From: a virus
Strand: one strand, 5' to 3'
IMG/VR virus record: IMGVR_UViG_3300021376_000437
Location: 1-20,756 of that record
Length of the DNA: 20,756 nt
Part shown: positions 6,697 through 12,590 of the stretch, piece after piece
Layout: each line of letters starts with the position of its first letter
Position numbering within the stretch: position 1 is the first letter of the stretch
Program-made: the position numbers and the translations under genes
The notes under the pieces: model-generated
Databases searched by the model: none
Told to the model about the DNA's origin: nothing
What the model saw: the letters and a program-made list of their open reading frames with translations, nothing else

Positions 6697-6875
6697 AACC
6701 TAAAATGCGTGTCATTCTTGAGATGGCGATTGAAGAAGGTGTGCGTCGTGGGTATGCACGAGCACACAAACATGTAGAGAATCCTACTGAAGGTGCTATA
6801 ATAGAGCACATTGAGGAGGCAGTGATGTCTTCTATCTACGAATACTTTACTTTTGACGAGGAGGATTATCAATGA
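6693..6875 (+). CDS. Small helical acidic-tailed protein
   Basis: 60 residues. MKPKMRVILEMAIEEGVRRGYARAHKH forms a basic amphipathic helix, then NPTEGAIIEHIEEAVMSSIYEYFTFDEED ends acidic. ATGA overlaps join it to both neighbours. A CACAC-hairpin-TATAAT element lies inside its coding sequence (6759-6802) and could drive the genes after it. Function unknown. Confidence 0.75.
   Translation: MKPKMRVILEMAIEEGVRRGYARAHKHVENPTEGAIIEHIEEAVMSSIYEYFTFDEEDYQ
6759..6802 (+). promoter_or_regulatory. Possible internal CTGNCACAC-type promoter, copy H
   Basis: CGAGCACAC (6759-6767), 29 bases, then TATAAT (6797-6802). In between, GTAG (6774-6777) pairs with CTAC (6784-6787). The spacing and architecture match the other copies, but the box is a poor match (CGAG for CTGN) and the site is within a gene. 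The next gene starts 70 bases downstream. Confidence 0.35.
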
Positions 6876-7111
6876 GCTTGATTGATACGCTAGAATACTT
6901 CATCGATGATACCAGGGCACGTTGTTCTGATATTGAATGGGAGATCCGTGAGGAAGGAAACTATGCTCATGAAGAAGATCACACAGCACGATTTGATTAC
7001 TTCTGTGAAGAGTATGATGAAGCAAAAGCACGGTTAGATGATCTGCTACAAATCAAATCCATTATTGAGGCACAACTTCATCAATGGATGGAAACAGGGG
7101 ACGGCGTATGA
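6872..7111 (+). CDS. Small acidic coiled-coil-like protein
   Basis: 79 residues, strongly acidic and helical: LEYFIDDTRARCSDIEWEIREEG, HTARFDYFCEEYDEAKARLDDLLQIKSIIEAQLHQW. The second half looks like a coiled coil. Joined to its neighbours by ATGA overlaps. No recognised family. Acidic small proteins of this sort in phage early operons often bind host proteins, but nothing specific is visible here. Confidence 0.7.
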   Translation: MSLIDTLEYFIDDTRARCSDIEWEIREEGNYAHEEDHTARFDYFCEEYDEAKARLDDLLQIKSIIEAQLHQWMETGDGV

Positions 7112-7278
7112 CTACTAAACCACAAACATTCAAGCATATCTCCCGTGCGATTGATAAACACGGAGTTCATCATCTTGATGCTCTGGATGAATTTGGACGG
7201 CACTGGTATGCTACAATGGAACAGAAAGAAGAACCTTGGCTCACTTATGTTCAACACTGGACTTTGAGGACACACTGA
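7108..7278 (+). CDS. Small protein of unknown function
   Basis: 56 residues, MTTKPQTFKHISRAIDKHGVHHLDALDEFGRHWYATM and so on. I start it at ATG 7108 in the ATGA overlap rather than at the in-frame ATG 7084 inside the previous gene. The DKHGVHHLDALDEFGRHWYATME segment reads as a two-stranded sheet of the kind seen in small phage proteins. Function unknown. Confidence 0.65.
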   Translation: MTTKPQTFKHISRAIDKHGVHHLDALDEFGRHWYATMEQKEEPWLTYVQHWTLRTH

Positions 7279-7280
7279 TT

Positions 7281-7466
7281 ATGTTATTTGACGAACCACT
7301 ACTAAATTCACTACAAGGAACTATGGCTACGATTGACCCCTATTCAGTAAAGAAAGAAGCAATTGATGAGTATCGTATGGATACTATTGAGGAACGACTT
7401 ACTCGTATTGAAGATAAACTTGATTTACTTATTATGCAACTAAAAATAGAGTTTTACAAAAAATGA
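7281..7466 (+). CDS. Small coiled-coil protein
   Basis: 61 residues from ATG 7281. The C-terminal MDTIEERLTRIEDKLDLLIMQLK is a clear leucine-rich coiled coil, so it probably dimerises. GAGGA lies 10 bases before ATG 7281. ATG 7323, with AAGGA four bases ahead of it, is an alternative start giving a 47-residue protein that keeps the coil. ATGA overlap with the next gene. Function unknown. Confidence 0.65.
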   Translation: MLFDEPLLNSLQGTMATIDPYSVKKEAIDEYRMDTIEERLTRIEDKLDLLIMQLKIEFYKK

Positions 7467-7636
7467 TTGACCTTATCAAAACACTACTCAAATCAGCACT
7501 TGCCACCTCCCGTTGGGGTCCGCTAACAGAGGCAGATGAAGAACTTGTATGGGACTCTTCTTTTGCTAAAATATTCAAAGCATCATCTATCCGCCGAACA
7601 CCGTCAACACCACGCACTGCAATTACACTTGAATGA
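7463..7636 (+). CDS. 57-residue protein in the coupled chain
   Basis: Starts at ATG 7463 within the ATGA overlap and stops at 7634-7636, again in an ATGA overlap with the next gene. Exact coupling on both sides is the main reason to call it. The product begins MIDLIKTLLKSALATSRWGP with a short amphipathic helix, then ADEELVWDSSFAKIF and a basic end SSIRRTPSTPRTA. Function unknown. Confidence 0.6.
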   Translation: MIDLIKTLLKSALATSRWGPLTEADEELVWDSSFAKIFKASSIRRTPSTPRTAITLE

Positions 7637-7863
7637 CTCAACTTATTGATCCTTCTGATCCACGCTATTTCCGTCAAACATCTGACGAACCATATCTCCG
7701 TCACGATTATAAATTAGTAACAAGCACTGGCGAATCTGTTATCTTTGATAATTATGAAGATGTGCAGCGTAGGTGGTTTGAGCGTGGTGGTAATTTTTTA
7801 AGTCACGTTGAGGTTCTAGATCACAAAGAACCGAAAAAAAGCAAAAAGACAAAGGGTTTCTGA
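7633..7863 (+). CDS. SHVEVLD-type small cyanophage protein, copy 1
   Basis: 76 residues: SDEPYLRHDYKLVTSTGESVIFDNYEDVQRRWFER, then LSHVEVLDHKEPKKSKKTKGF. The product of 20533-20736 has the same plan (SDAPYDKHRYAVVS, LILDDYMEVYQVW, LSHVEVLDRIEKKKPVKGF), so the two are paralogues. The shared features are a beta hairpin, a DxYxxV helix, the invariant SHVEVLD strand and a basic KGF tail. I recall this family as widespread in cyanomyoviruses; function unknown. ATGA-coupled to the previous gene. Confidence 0.8.
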   Translation: MTQLIDPSDPRYFRQTSDEPYLRHDYKLVTSTGESVIFDNYEDVQRRWFERGGNFLSHVEVLDHKEPKKSKKTKGF

Positions 7864-7865
7864 TT

Positions 7866-8327
7866 ATGATTGACTGGACAACGAGATTTGAAGCTCTGCC
7901 CGATGTAGAAAAAGATAAGATTGCTCTGTTGCGAGTGATTGAATGTACGAATGGTATTATTCAACACACCTATCGTGCTGGTGAAGATGATACACTGACT
8001 GTTGATGAAGTCAGAGATGCCATGAAGTTCTCTATGGGATGTATGAAGCGTATGGAAATACCTGTAGGAGATAAAGTGGTTACATTTGCACCTGAAACTG
8101 CGGAACTCTTCACTGAAATGAGACGATTGTATATCTCTGGTGCGAAACAAAACAATCAAGAAGATTTTAATGAGTTTCTCAAAGGATCTAAAGCAAATCT
8201 ACTTGCAATAGGTAAAGAACGCATCCTGGAAGCAAGACGACTTGCATTTGAACATATTGACGAATTACCACCTCATACACTAGAATGGGGACTTGAATAC
8301 ATCTTTAGTTTTGCTGGGTGGGTATGA
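7866..8327 (+). CDS. Helical protein of unknown function
   Basis: 153 residues, mostly alpha-helical: LPDVEKDKIALLRVIECTNGIIQHTYR, LTVDEVRDAMKFSMGCMKRMEI, ETAELFTEMRRLYISGAKQNN, NLLAIGKERILEARRLAFEHIDELP. It begins two bases after the previous stop and overlaps the next gene. No motif recognised. It is one of the larger proteins in this chain. Confidence 0.7.
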   Translation: MIDWTTRFEALPDVEKDKIALLRVIECTNGIIQHTYRAGEDDTLTVDEVRDAMKFSMGCMKRMEIPVGDKVVTFAPETAELFTEMRRLYISGAKQNNQEDFNEFLKGSKANLLAIGKERILEARRLAFEHIDELPPHTLEWGLEYIFSFAGWV

Positions 8328-8629
8328 TGACTGACAAAATTACACTTGAACTCACACTTGAAGAACTCAAACTGATTGATAAGTATGTTGAGTTAAATGA
8401 TGAGACCCAGAGTGTATTTGATAAAATCAAGTATGCTTATCCTAAACCAGAAACTCTCTATGATGTTTGTATGACTTGGTGGGGGAGAGTGTTTGATAAT
8501 AATGATGATATGGAAACTTGCATTGATGATTTGGTAGATAATATTGACTATTGGTTGCCGAAAGAACACGACACTAACAGTTATAAATGGAATGAGTGTA
8601 TCCGAACAATTAGGGAGAAACTACGATAA
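8324..8629 (+). CDS. Small acidic protein of unknown function
   Basis: 101 residues from ATG 8324 (MMTDKITLELTLEELKLIDKY). ATG 8327 and GTG 8318 are alternatives; ATG 8324 lies in the ATGA overlap. It begins with a strand-helix, then ETLYDVCMTWWGRVFDNNDDMETCIDDLVDNIDYWLPKE, and ends basic (CIRTIREKLR). The LELTLEELKLI opening resembles common small phage proteins but gives no function. Confidence 0.65.
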   Translation: MMTDKITLELTLEELKLIDKYVELNDETQSVFDKIKYAYPKPETLYDVCMTWWGRVFDNNDDMETCIDDLVDNIDYWLPKEHDTNSYKWNECIRTIREKLR

Positions 8630-8823
8630 TGCCTTTTTTTCCTGACTGCTATGATGAGTGGGGATTGTATCAGATCACCTACGATGGAGACCACAAACTA
8701 TATGAAATGTTGTTTGAGGGCACAGAAGAAGAGTGTCGTCAATATGCCTACGATAACTACACTGACAAGGAGCAAACTAACATGTGCTTGATGGATTGGG
8801 AAGCTAGGGAGTGGGATGTATGA
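8629..8823 (+). CDS. Small acidic aromatic protein
   Basis: 64 residues: DEWGLYQITYDGDHKLYEMLFEGTEEECRQYAYDN, then MCLMDWEAREWDV. It reads as a beta hairpin, the phrase GTEEECRQYA starting a helix, and a final strand. That arrangement is common among small phage proteins that display a feature value or parameter strand, with no known activity. Start TAATG overlaps the previous stop by one base. Unknown function. Confidence 0.65.
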   Translation: MPFFPDCYDEWGLYQITYDGDHKLYEMLFEGTEEECRQYAYDNYTDKEQTNMCLMDWEAREWDV

Positions 8824-9128
8824 CTAACATAATCAACAAACTACTTGCCATTTTTAATCTCAAACTTGTATCCACTAAACCAGATACAAGTTTGGCAAAA
8901 GAAACTGTAAAGTTCTTGGAACGACATAAAGATTATTGGAATGGTGATGTTTTTTTCCCTTCTTATGTTGGAGATATTAACTATGTCCAAGAATGGGTGG
9001 AAGGTGAGTTTCCGCAAGTTTCTGGTGGGATTTATATTTGCGAACGAGTATTAGGAACAGAAGACAAGTATTATGATTATAATGGAGATACTTATACAGC
9101 AGAGCAACTTCAAGAAAAACTAAAATGA
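8820..9128 (+). CDS. Unknown protein with N-terminal hydrophobic helix
   Basis: 102 residues from ATG 8820 (ATGA overlap; GTG 8811 also in frame). MTNIINKLLAIFNLKLVST is a hydrophobic, weakly basic helix that may touch the membrane. Then come TVKFLERHKDYWNGDVFFPSYVGDINYVQEW and an aromatic, acidic C-terminus with EDKYYDYNGDTYTAEQLQEKL. Not recognised. Confidence 0.65.
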   Translation: MTNIINKLLAIFNLKLVSTKPDTSLAKETVKFLERHKDYWNGDVFFPSYVGDINYVQEWVEGEFPQVSGGIYICERVLGTEDKYYDYNGDTYTAEQLQEKLK

Positions 9129-9394
9129 AACTTTTTGACTACGAAACTTACGAGGATTATGGTAAGGAATGGTTCTTACAAATCCTTCCGCACGGTAGAT
9201 ATGCCCTATTAGATTTTTCACTACAGTGGGATGAATATCATGGTGAGGAATGGTTCCCACGGATTGCTATTCATATTGGTGATACTACTGTGTGTGGATT
9301 TTTCATTCGTTATAGACGATTGTATTTTAGTTGTGATATAATTTGTATCAAACGTGATTTTAGCTGGTATAGAAATAGGAGTAGTTATGTCTGA
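9125..9394 (+). CDS. Unknown protein, paralogue of the 5541 gene
   Basis: 89 residues, MKLFDYETYEDYGKEWFLQILPHGRYALLDFSLQW onward. It shares the MKL start, WxxQIL strand, GR(Y/H) and the following Trp-bearing strands with the 5541-5840 product. The C-terminal half is aromatic (RYRRLYFSCDIICIKRDFSWY). It overlaps the previous gene by ATGA and the next gene by eight bases. An extended -10 promoter motif lies within it. Function unknown. Confidence 0.7.
   Translation: MKLFDYETYEDYGKEWFLQILPHGRYALLDFSLQWDEYHGEEWFPRIAIHIGDTTVCGFFIRYRRLYFSCDIICIKRDFSWYRNRSSYV
9334..9342 (+). promoter_or_regulatory. Extended -10 promoter motif inside a gene
   Basis: TGATATAAT: a TG dinucleotide one base before a perfect TATAAT (9337-9342). 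No good -35 is visible, but extended -10 promoters often lack one. A start near 9349 would give a ~38-base leader for the gene at 9387, which has its own strong ribosome-binding site (AGGAG). Confidence 0.45.
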
Positions 9395-9731
9395 ACCATA
9401 CCCTGATGAAATGTTTGAGGAAGCAGCACGAAGAGAAAAAGAAAACAAAGTCCTAGACATCGCAAAGAACCTTATGGAAGAACATAAGGAAGCATTCCAA
9501 CATCTTGCTGCGATTGAAAGAAAAGAACTTGCCGAAAAAGGATTTGAAGAACTCACCACAAATGAGAAAATTCAACTTGCCCTTGAAGAGATTGATTGGA
9601 TTGTGATTGGTGGTCAAGATGGTGAAGAGTTTTATGGTTCTATTCAGTTTCTTCGTAAGGTGTTGAGGAGCCTTGTGATACCTGAACAACCGTCACAAGG
9701 ACACACCAGAACCGACCTGGATGCCCTATAA
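9387..9731 (+). CDS. Charged helical protein of unknown function
   Basis: 114 residues from ATG 9387, preceded by AGGAG at a spacing of five; that is why I prefer it to the upstream in-frame GTG. The first ~70 residues are one highly charged helical run (PDEMFEEAARREKENKVLDIAKNLMEEHKEAFQHLAAIERKELAEKG), then ALEEIDWIVIGGQDGEEFYGSIQFLRKVL. The end overlaps the next promoter. Not recognised. Confidence 0.7.
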   Translation: MSEPYPDEMFEEAARREKENKVLDIAKNLMEEHKEAFQHLAAIERKELAEKGFEELTTNEKIQLALEEIDWIVIGGQDGEEFYGSIQFLRKVLRSLVIPEQPSQGHTRTDLDAL

Positions 9732-9732
9732 T
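9690..9732 (+). promoter_or_regulatory. CTGNCACAC-type promoter, copy F
   Basis: CCGTCACAA (9690-9698), 28 bases, then TATAAT (9727-9732). In between, CCAG (9706-9709) can pair with CTGG (9717-9720). No -35 hexamer stands at the usual place. The box deviates at its second and last bases. Start near 9739, about 17 bases before ATG 9756. Confidence 0.6.
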
Positions 9733-9755
9733 ACACTTGTACACACAGAACTCTA

Positions 9756-9995
9756 ATGTCTAACTTCTACACTTTACTTCCTGGAACTGATGTGCTCCGC
9801 AGTAAGATTGATGTCTTTACTTGGACTAATCCCGAAAATGAAAATGAAACTGAACGAGTAGAACTCACAGTAGATAATGCTGGTATTTTCATTACTTCTT
9901 GTTCTGGTGGTGCTCGTGAAGATATGAGTATTTCACAGAAGGATTTGGCGATTGCTCTTGCTCGTGGAATTCTTGAAGCATATGGAGTTGGTTGA
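9756..9995 (+). CDS. Small protein heading a new operon
   Basis: 79 residues: FYTLLPGTDVLRSKIDVFTWTNPENENETERVELTVDNAGIFITS, beta-rich, then SISQKDLAIALARGILEAYGVG, a helix. The ending ALARGILEAYG resembles the end of the 10784 product (SFARSILESMG), hinting at a shared small fold. It is first after promoter copy F. Function unknown. Confidence 0.7.
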   Translation: MSNFYTLLPGTDVLRSKIDVFTWTNPENENETERVELTVDNAGIFITSCSGGAREDMSISQKDLAIALARGILEAYGVG

Positions 9996-10319
9996 ATGAC
10001 TGACATTTCTAAACTTTCTTATAAAGAACTCCAAAAACTTGCAAAACAAATTGATGAACGCAAAGAGGTATTGCGTAAGTCAAAAGACTGTGTTGAAGGT
10101 TATAAAATCACCTTCTGTGTAAAGTTCAATCCTGCTGAACACCAATTTGATGAATTGAAAAGTCCAGAAGATTTTGGTGATTATTTGGCAAATGATGTGG
10201 CAAATATGATTATCAAAGATTTGGGTCTTCTGCAATCTGATGTAAGTGCTTTTATCATTGAAGAAATGACTGATGAAGATAAGGTAGAATGGAAGAACTT
10301 CTGGGAGGATGATGAATGA
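9996..10319 (+). CDS. Helical protein of unknown function
   Basis: 107 residues. The N-terminal MTDISKLSYKELQKLAKQIDERKEVLRK is a charged helix of the type seen in H-NS-like and small phage proteins. It is followed by a domain with YKITFCVKFNPAEHQFDE, FGDYLANDVANMIIKDLG and an acidic end. The start directly follows the previous TGA and the gene is ATGA-coupled to the next. The H-NS-like impression rests on one helix only and I do not assign it. Confidence 0.7.
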   Translation: MTDISKLSYKELQKLAKQIDERKEVLRKSKDCVEGYKITFCVKFNPAEHQFDELKSPEDFGDYLANDVANMIIKDLGLLQSDVSAFIIEEMTDEDKVEWKNFWEDDE

Positions 10320-10615
10320 CTTACAAACTTGATCCAGAAGCAAAAGCATTCTCATACACTCGTGAAGAGTTGTTTGAGTGCATCAAAAAGATTGTAGCAC
10401 ACCCACACACTGCGATCACGAAGCACGACCAATCCCGTGCTCTTGCGATTATGATGGTGTTTGATGATTACTTCACCAATTACACTGAAAGTGATAACAA
10501 TGGTGGGCATTATGTTTATGAACAAGATGCAATTGACTTTATTTCTTTTGTAAGATTTAAACTTGGTATTGCTGGATTACCTGATGGTATTGATGTTGAT
10601 GAGGTGTTGAAGTGA
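10316..10615 (+). CDS. Unknown helical protein
   Basis: 99 residues: AFSYTREELFECIKKIVAHPHTAITKHDQSRALAIMMVFDDYFTNY, then QDAIDFISFVRFKLGIAGLPDGIDVDEVLK. All-helical in appearance, with a histidine-bearing loop. Coupled by ATGA on its left and by GTGA on its right. No family recognised. Confidence 0.7.
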   Translation: MTYKLDPEAKAFSYTREELFECIKKIVAHPHTAITKHDQSRALAIMMVFDDYFTNYTESDNNGGHYVYEQDAIDFISFVRFKLGIAGLPDGIDVDEVLK

Positions 10616-10800
10616 GCAGATTTACTGAAAATCCTGATGAGATTGTGCTTCAAGACATTCAGATGTTTCATCTGGAAAGTATGAATGAGAGGACACTCTG
10701 GATTGGTGTCTATACAGAGAGTGATAAAATCTATCACTTGAATATTTCTGCTGTTGGTGATAAACTGAGCTATTGGTGGAGTGATGAAACCTGTGACTGA
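10612..10800 (+). CDS. Small protein with GTG start
   Basis: 62 residues. GTG 10612 lies in a GTGA overlap with the previous stop. NPDEIVLQDIQMFHLESMNERTLWIGVYTESDKIYHLNISAVGDKLSYWWSDE reads as a compact beta sheet with MFHLExMxxxxxWIGV; I recall similar cyanophage proteins of unknown role. It overlaps the next gene by 17 bases. Confidence 0.7.
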   Translation: MSRFTENPDEIVLQDIQMFHLESMNERTLWIGVYTESDKIYHLNISAVGDKLSYWWSDETCD

Positions 10801-10999
10801 CGAACAAAAACTTACATTTCTACTTAAAGAACTTAAAATTTTAGCAAGAGAAACTCATTGTTATGATGGTAAAGGTGGTGGAGATTATTATGAATATCCA
10901 CCACATGATTATGATGTATTTGCTGATGGTGAAAAGTATGGACTGGTTTCCTTCGCTCGCAGTATTTTAGAGAGTATGGGTGAGAGTTGTGAGATTTGA
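10784..10999 (+). CDS. Small protein of unknown function
   Basis: 71 residues from ATG 10784; GTG 10793 nearer the previous stop is an alternative. TDEQKLTFLLKELKILARETH is a helix, followed by an aromatic loop GGDYYEYPPHDYDVFADGEKYG and the ending LVSFARSILESMGE. The ending resembles that of the 9756 product. Not recognised. Confidence 0.65.
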   Translation: MKPVTDEQKLTFLLKELKILARETHCYDGKGGGDYYEYPPHDYDVFADGEKYGLVSFARSILESMGESCEI

Positions 11000-11345
11000 A
11001 GAACCTACAAAATGGGAACTCTTCCTTGATGGATTCCATAACTTCTGGAACTGTCTGGATTGTTATAATGATGGTGATACTTGGGGTTATGATGAGTTCT
11101 GGGAAGGACTATCTCTGGGATGGTATATGGAATACATCTATCCTTATGATGACCCATATAATATCACCATTTCCCCTGAGCGTAAGTTGAGAATTGACCA
11201 AAGACCACCAGTAATTTATGTTTCAGAAGAGGCATATGATAGACTGGTAGAGGCAATCAATTCACCACCAGACCCAGAATCTGTAGAGAAACTTCGTAAA
11301 CTGTTAGAACGTAAAGCACCATGGGATGACGATTATGGCAATTGA
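10980..11345 (+). CDS. Unknown protein with antitoxin-like C-terminus
   Basis: 121 residues from GTG 10980 (GTG 10989 also possible). Residues 1-65 are Trp/Tyr/Asp-rich (TKWELFLDGFHNFWNCLDCYNDGDTWGYDEFWEG). The last ~45 read PPVIYVSEEAYDRLVEAIN, then SPPDPESVEKLRKLLERKAPWDD. That pattern (hydrophobic strand, S-E helix start, NxPPxP, leucine-rich helix, APWD) resembles the toxin-neutralising C-terminus of DUF1778/TacA-type antitoxins, as I remember it. No ribbon-helix-helix DNA-binding part and no adjacent toxin are present. The assignment is tentative. Confidence 0.6.
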   Translation: MRVVRFEEPTKWELFLDGFHNFWNCLDCYNDGDTWGYDEFWEGLSLGWYMEYIYPYDDPYNITISPERKLRIDQRPPVIYVSEEAYDRLVEAINSPPDPESVEKLRKLLERKAPWDDDYGN

Positions 11346-11583
11346 TGTAAAAGAAGAACAAGACGGATCATTTACTATTTCATGGGATGAGAATGATCCA
11401 GAGGAGTCTATGTTTAACACATGGACAGAACAAGACTTTGTAGATGCTATTCTTGAGCATTGCAATAGGGTCTTGGGACAGTATGAAGAGTGTCCACCAG
11501 AGGCAGAGGATTCCCTGGATTTGGCAGTAGACTTACAGAGTCCTTCAGAAGACAACCATGAAACCCTACCCCCTGGGTCTTGA
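11335..11583 (+). CDS. Small conserved cyanophage protein (ISWDENDPEESMFNTW)
   Basis: 82 residues from ATG 11335, which overlaps the previous stop. The N-terminal EEQDGSFTISWDENDPEES then MFNTWTEQDFVDAILEHC is very like short proteins I recall from many T4-like cyanophages. The C-terminal part is acidic and low-complexity (EECPPEAEDSLDLAV). Function unknown. It overlaps the next gene by 26 bases. Confidence 0.75.
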   Translation: MAIDVKEEQDGSFTISWDENDPEESMFNTWTEQDFVDAILEHCNRVLGQYEECPPEAEDSLDLAVDLQSPSEDNHETLPPGS

Positions 11584-11734
11584 CAATCCTTACGTTATCC
11601 GTGGTATCCATGGCAGCACACGTTGGGGATTGTATCATCGTGACACCTATCAGAAGATAGCAGAGTTTGCTTCTCAGACTCAAGCTTATGATGCTCGTCG
11701 TGCTATCCTAAAGGTTCAGGGGTATGATGCATGA
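11558..11734 (+). CDS. 58-residue basic protein
   Basis: Reads from ATG 11558 within the end of the previous gene to TGA 11732-11734. It contains MKPYPLGLDNPYVIRGIHGS, TRWGLYHRDTYQKIAEFASQ and AYDARRAILKVQGYDA: a strand-hairpin-helix arrangement with a basic helix at the end. Its last bases form an ATGA overlap with the tiny membrane gene at 11731, which supports both. Function unknown. Confidence 0.65.
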   Translation: MKPYPLGLDNPYVIRGIHGSTRWGLYHRDTYQKIAEFASQTQAYDARRAILKVQGYDA

Positions 11735-11799
11735 AGGTATTCAAGTTCATGTTTTACGTTATTCTTGGAATGCTAGTTTACTCTCTTTTTAAAAAATGA
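11731..11799 (+). CDS. 22-residue membrane peptide
   Basis: Starts at ATG 11731 and stops at 11797-11799, with exact ATGA overlaps on both sides. The peptide MKVFKFMFYVILGMLVYSLF plus KK is a single membrane span with basic ends. Being shorter than usual gene-calling limits, it would normally be missed. The two couplings and the perfect transmembrane character are the evidence. Phages and bacteria encode such one-helix peptides that modulate membrane complexes or photosystems, but no specific match is claimed. Confidence 0.55.
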   Translation: MKVFKFMFYVILGMLVYSLFKK

Positions 11800-11987
11800 A
11801 AACTTCTACTGCTCTTGGTGTTGCTTTTGGTGCTCTTGTTTTTGCCACTGCTATTCTATTATTTGAAGCGTGGTTAGTTGGGATGATTTTGTCTTGGTTT
11901 GGAGTAACCTTGTCATTCTGGCAGAACTTTGTTATGATTGTACTTGCTAATATGATTTTCAAACCCTCTGGAGTTTCTTCTAAATGA
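11796..11987 (+). CDS. Small two-span membrane protein
   Basis: 63 residues with two hydrophobic segments, about residues 6-32 (ALGVAFGALVFATAILLFEAWLVGM) and 38-54 (TLSFWQNFVMIVLANMI), and a short polar tail KPSGVSSK. It is ATGA-coupled on both sides within the membrane gene run. No signal cleavage site. Holin-like size and topology are possible, but neighbouring lysis enzymes are absent, so I do not call it a holin. Confidence 0.7.
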   Translation: MKTSTALGVAFGALVFATAILLFEAWLVGMILSWFGVTLSFWQNFVMIVLANMIFKPSGVSSK

Positions 11988-12106
11988 TTACCACAATTAT
12001 GGCAGGATTTGCCTTTGGTTATTGTGTGATGGATATTATCCAAAACTATCGTGCTCGACGCACTATGGATGAACTGCTCAAATCTACTATCGAAGGTGAC
12101 AAATGA
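11984..12106 (+). CDS. 40-residue membrane-associated protein
   Basis: Reads from ATG 11984 (ATGA overlap) to TGA 12104-12106 (ATGA overlap with the next gene). MITTIMAGFAFGYCVMDII is a short hydrophobic helix; QNYRARRTMDELLKSTIEGDK is a basic then mixed cytoplasmic tail. The positive patch after the helix predicts the tail inside the cell. Function unknown; probably works with its coupled neighbours. Confidence 0.6.
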   Translation: MITTIMAGFAFGYCVMDIIQNYRARRTMDELLKSTIEGDK

Positions 12107-12510
12107 ACAAACAAAACGGATTTATTGACCCTGCAGTTGCTGCTATTGCTGTAGGTGTGGTAGTGATTGGTGGTCTCATCTTTATTGGTGGTCCCCAATA
12201 CAATGTGTGGCAACAATCTCTTGCTGGTAAAGCAGAACTGCAAAAAGCAGAATATACCCGCCAGGTAGCAGTTCTGGAAGCACAAGCAAAAAAAGATAGT
12301 GCTCAACAACTTGCTGATGCTGAAATCATTCGTGCCACTGGTGTTGCTAAGGCAAACCAAATCATCGGTGATTCGCTGAAAGATAACCGTGAGTATCTTC
12401 AGTATCTGTATATCACTGGTATCGAAGATGGTTCTAAGAATGGTAATGTAACCATCTATGTGCCCACTGAAGGTGGTATGCCTGTTCCTACTCTTCAGAT
12501 GAACAAGTGA
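12103..12510 (+). CDS. Membrane-anchored SPFH/band-7-tail-like protein
   Basis: 135 residues: a short polar start, one membrane span at about 11-30 (AVAAIAVGVVVIGGLIFIGG), then a helical coiled coil (WQQSLAGKAELQKAEYTRQVAVLEAQAKKDSAQQLADAEIIRATGVAKANQIIGDSL), REYLQYLYITGIED, and NVTIYVPTEGGMPVPTL. The Ala/Glu-rich coil followed by EYLxYLxI and a TIYVPT strand is how stomatin/prohibitin (SPFH, HflC-like) proteins end. The SPFH domain itself, normally ~150 residues, is missing, so this is anchor plus tail only. It may join host membrane scaffolds. Last gene before a strong terminator. Confidence 0.7.
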   Translation: MNKQNGFIDPAVAAIAVGVVVIGGLIFIGGPQYNVWQQSLAGKAELQKAEYTRQVAVLEAQAKKDSAQQLADAEIIRATGVAKANQIIGDSLKDNREYLQYLYITGIEDGSKNGNVTIYVPTEGGMPVPTLQMNK

Positions 12511-12521
12511 CACTTTGAAGA

Positions 12522-12564
12522 CTGTCCACACCACCCCTTCTGGGGTGGTTTTTTGCTTTATACT
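12522..12564 (+). promoter_or_regulatory. CTGNCACAC-type promoter, copy A
   Basis: CTGTCCACAC (12522-12531, one extra base), 27 bases, then TATACT (12559-12564). The intervening DNA is the terminator hairpin (12530-12554), whose TTCT loop lies where a -35 would be. Start near 12571, 20 bases before ATG 12591. Here terminator and promoter occupy the same bases. Confidence 0.6.
12530..12554 (+). terminator. Rho-independent terminator
   Basis: ACCACCCC (12530-12537), loop TTCT, GGGGTGGT (12542-12549), then TTTTT. It is a perfect eight-pair GC-rich stem with a T run, 20 bases after the stop of the SPFH-like gene. It is the only hairpin of its kind in the window with a proper T tract. Confidence 0.85.
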
Positions 12565-12590
12565 GACTTCAGTTCAAACAAACACCTCTC

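Noticed and set aside
11796-11987. Holin
   Set aside because: Size and two spans fit, but there is no endolysin neighbour and the gene is coupled to other membrane proteins, so the name is not justified.
12046-12534. 162-residue open frame on the minus strand
   Set aside because: Antisense to the SPFH-tail-like gene and small membrane gene; its start would lie in the terminator stem, and the sequence is Ser/Thr/Cys/Leu-rich shadow type.
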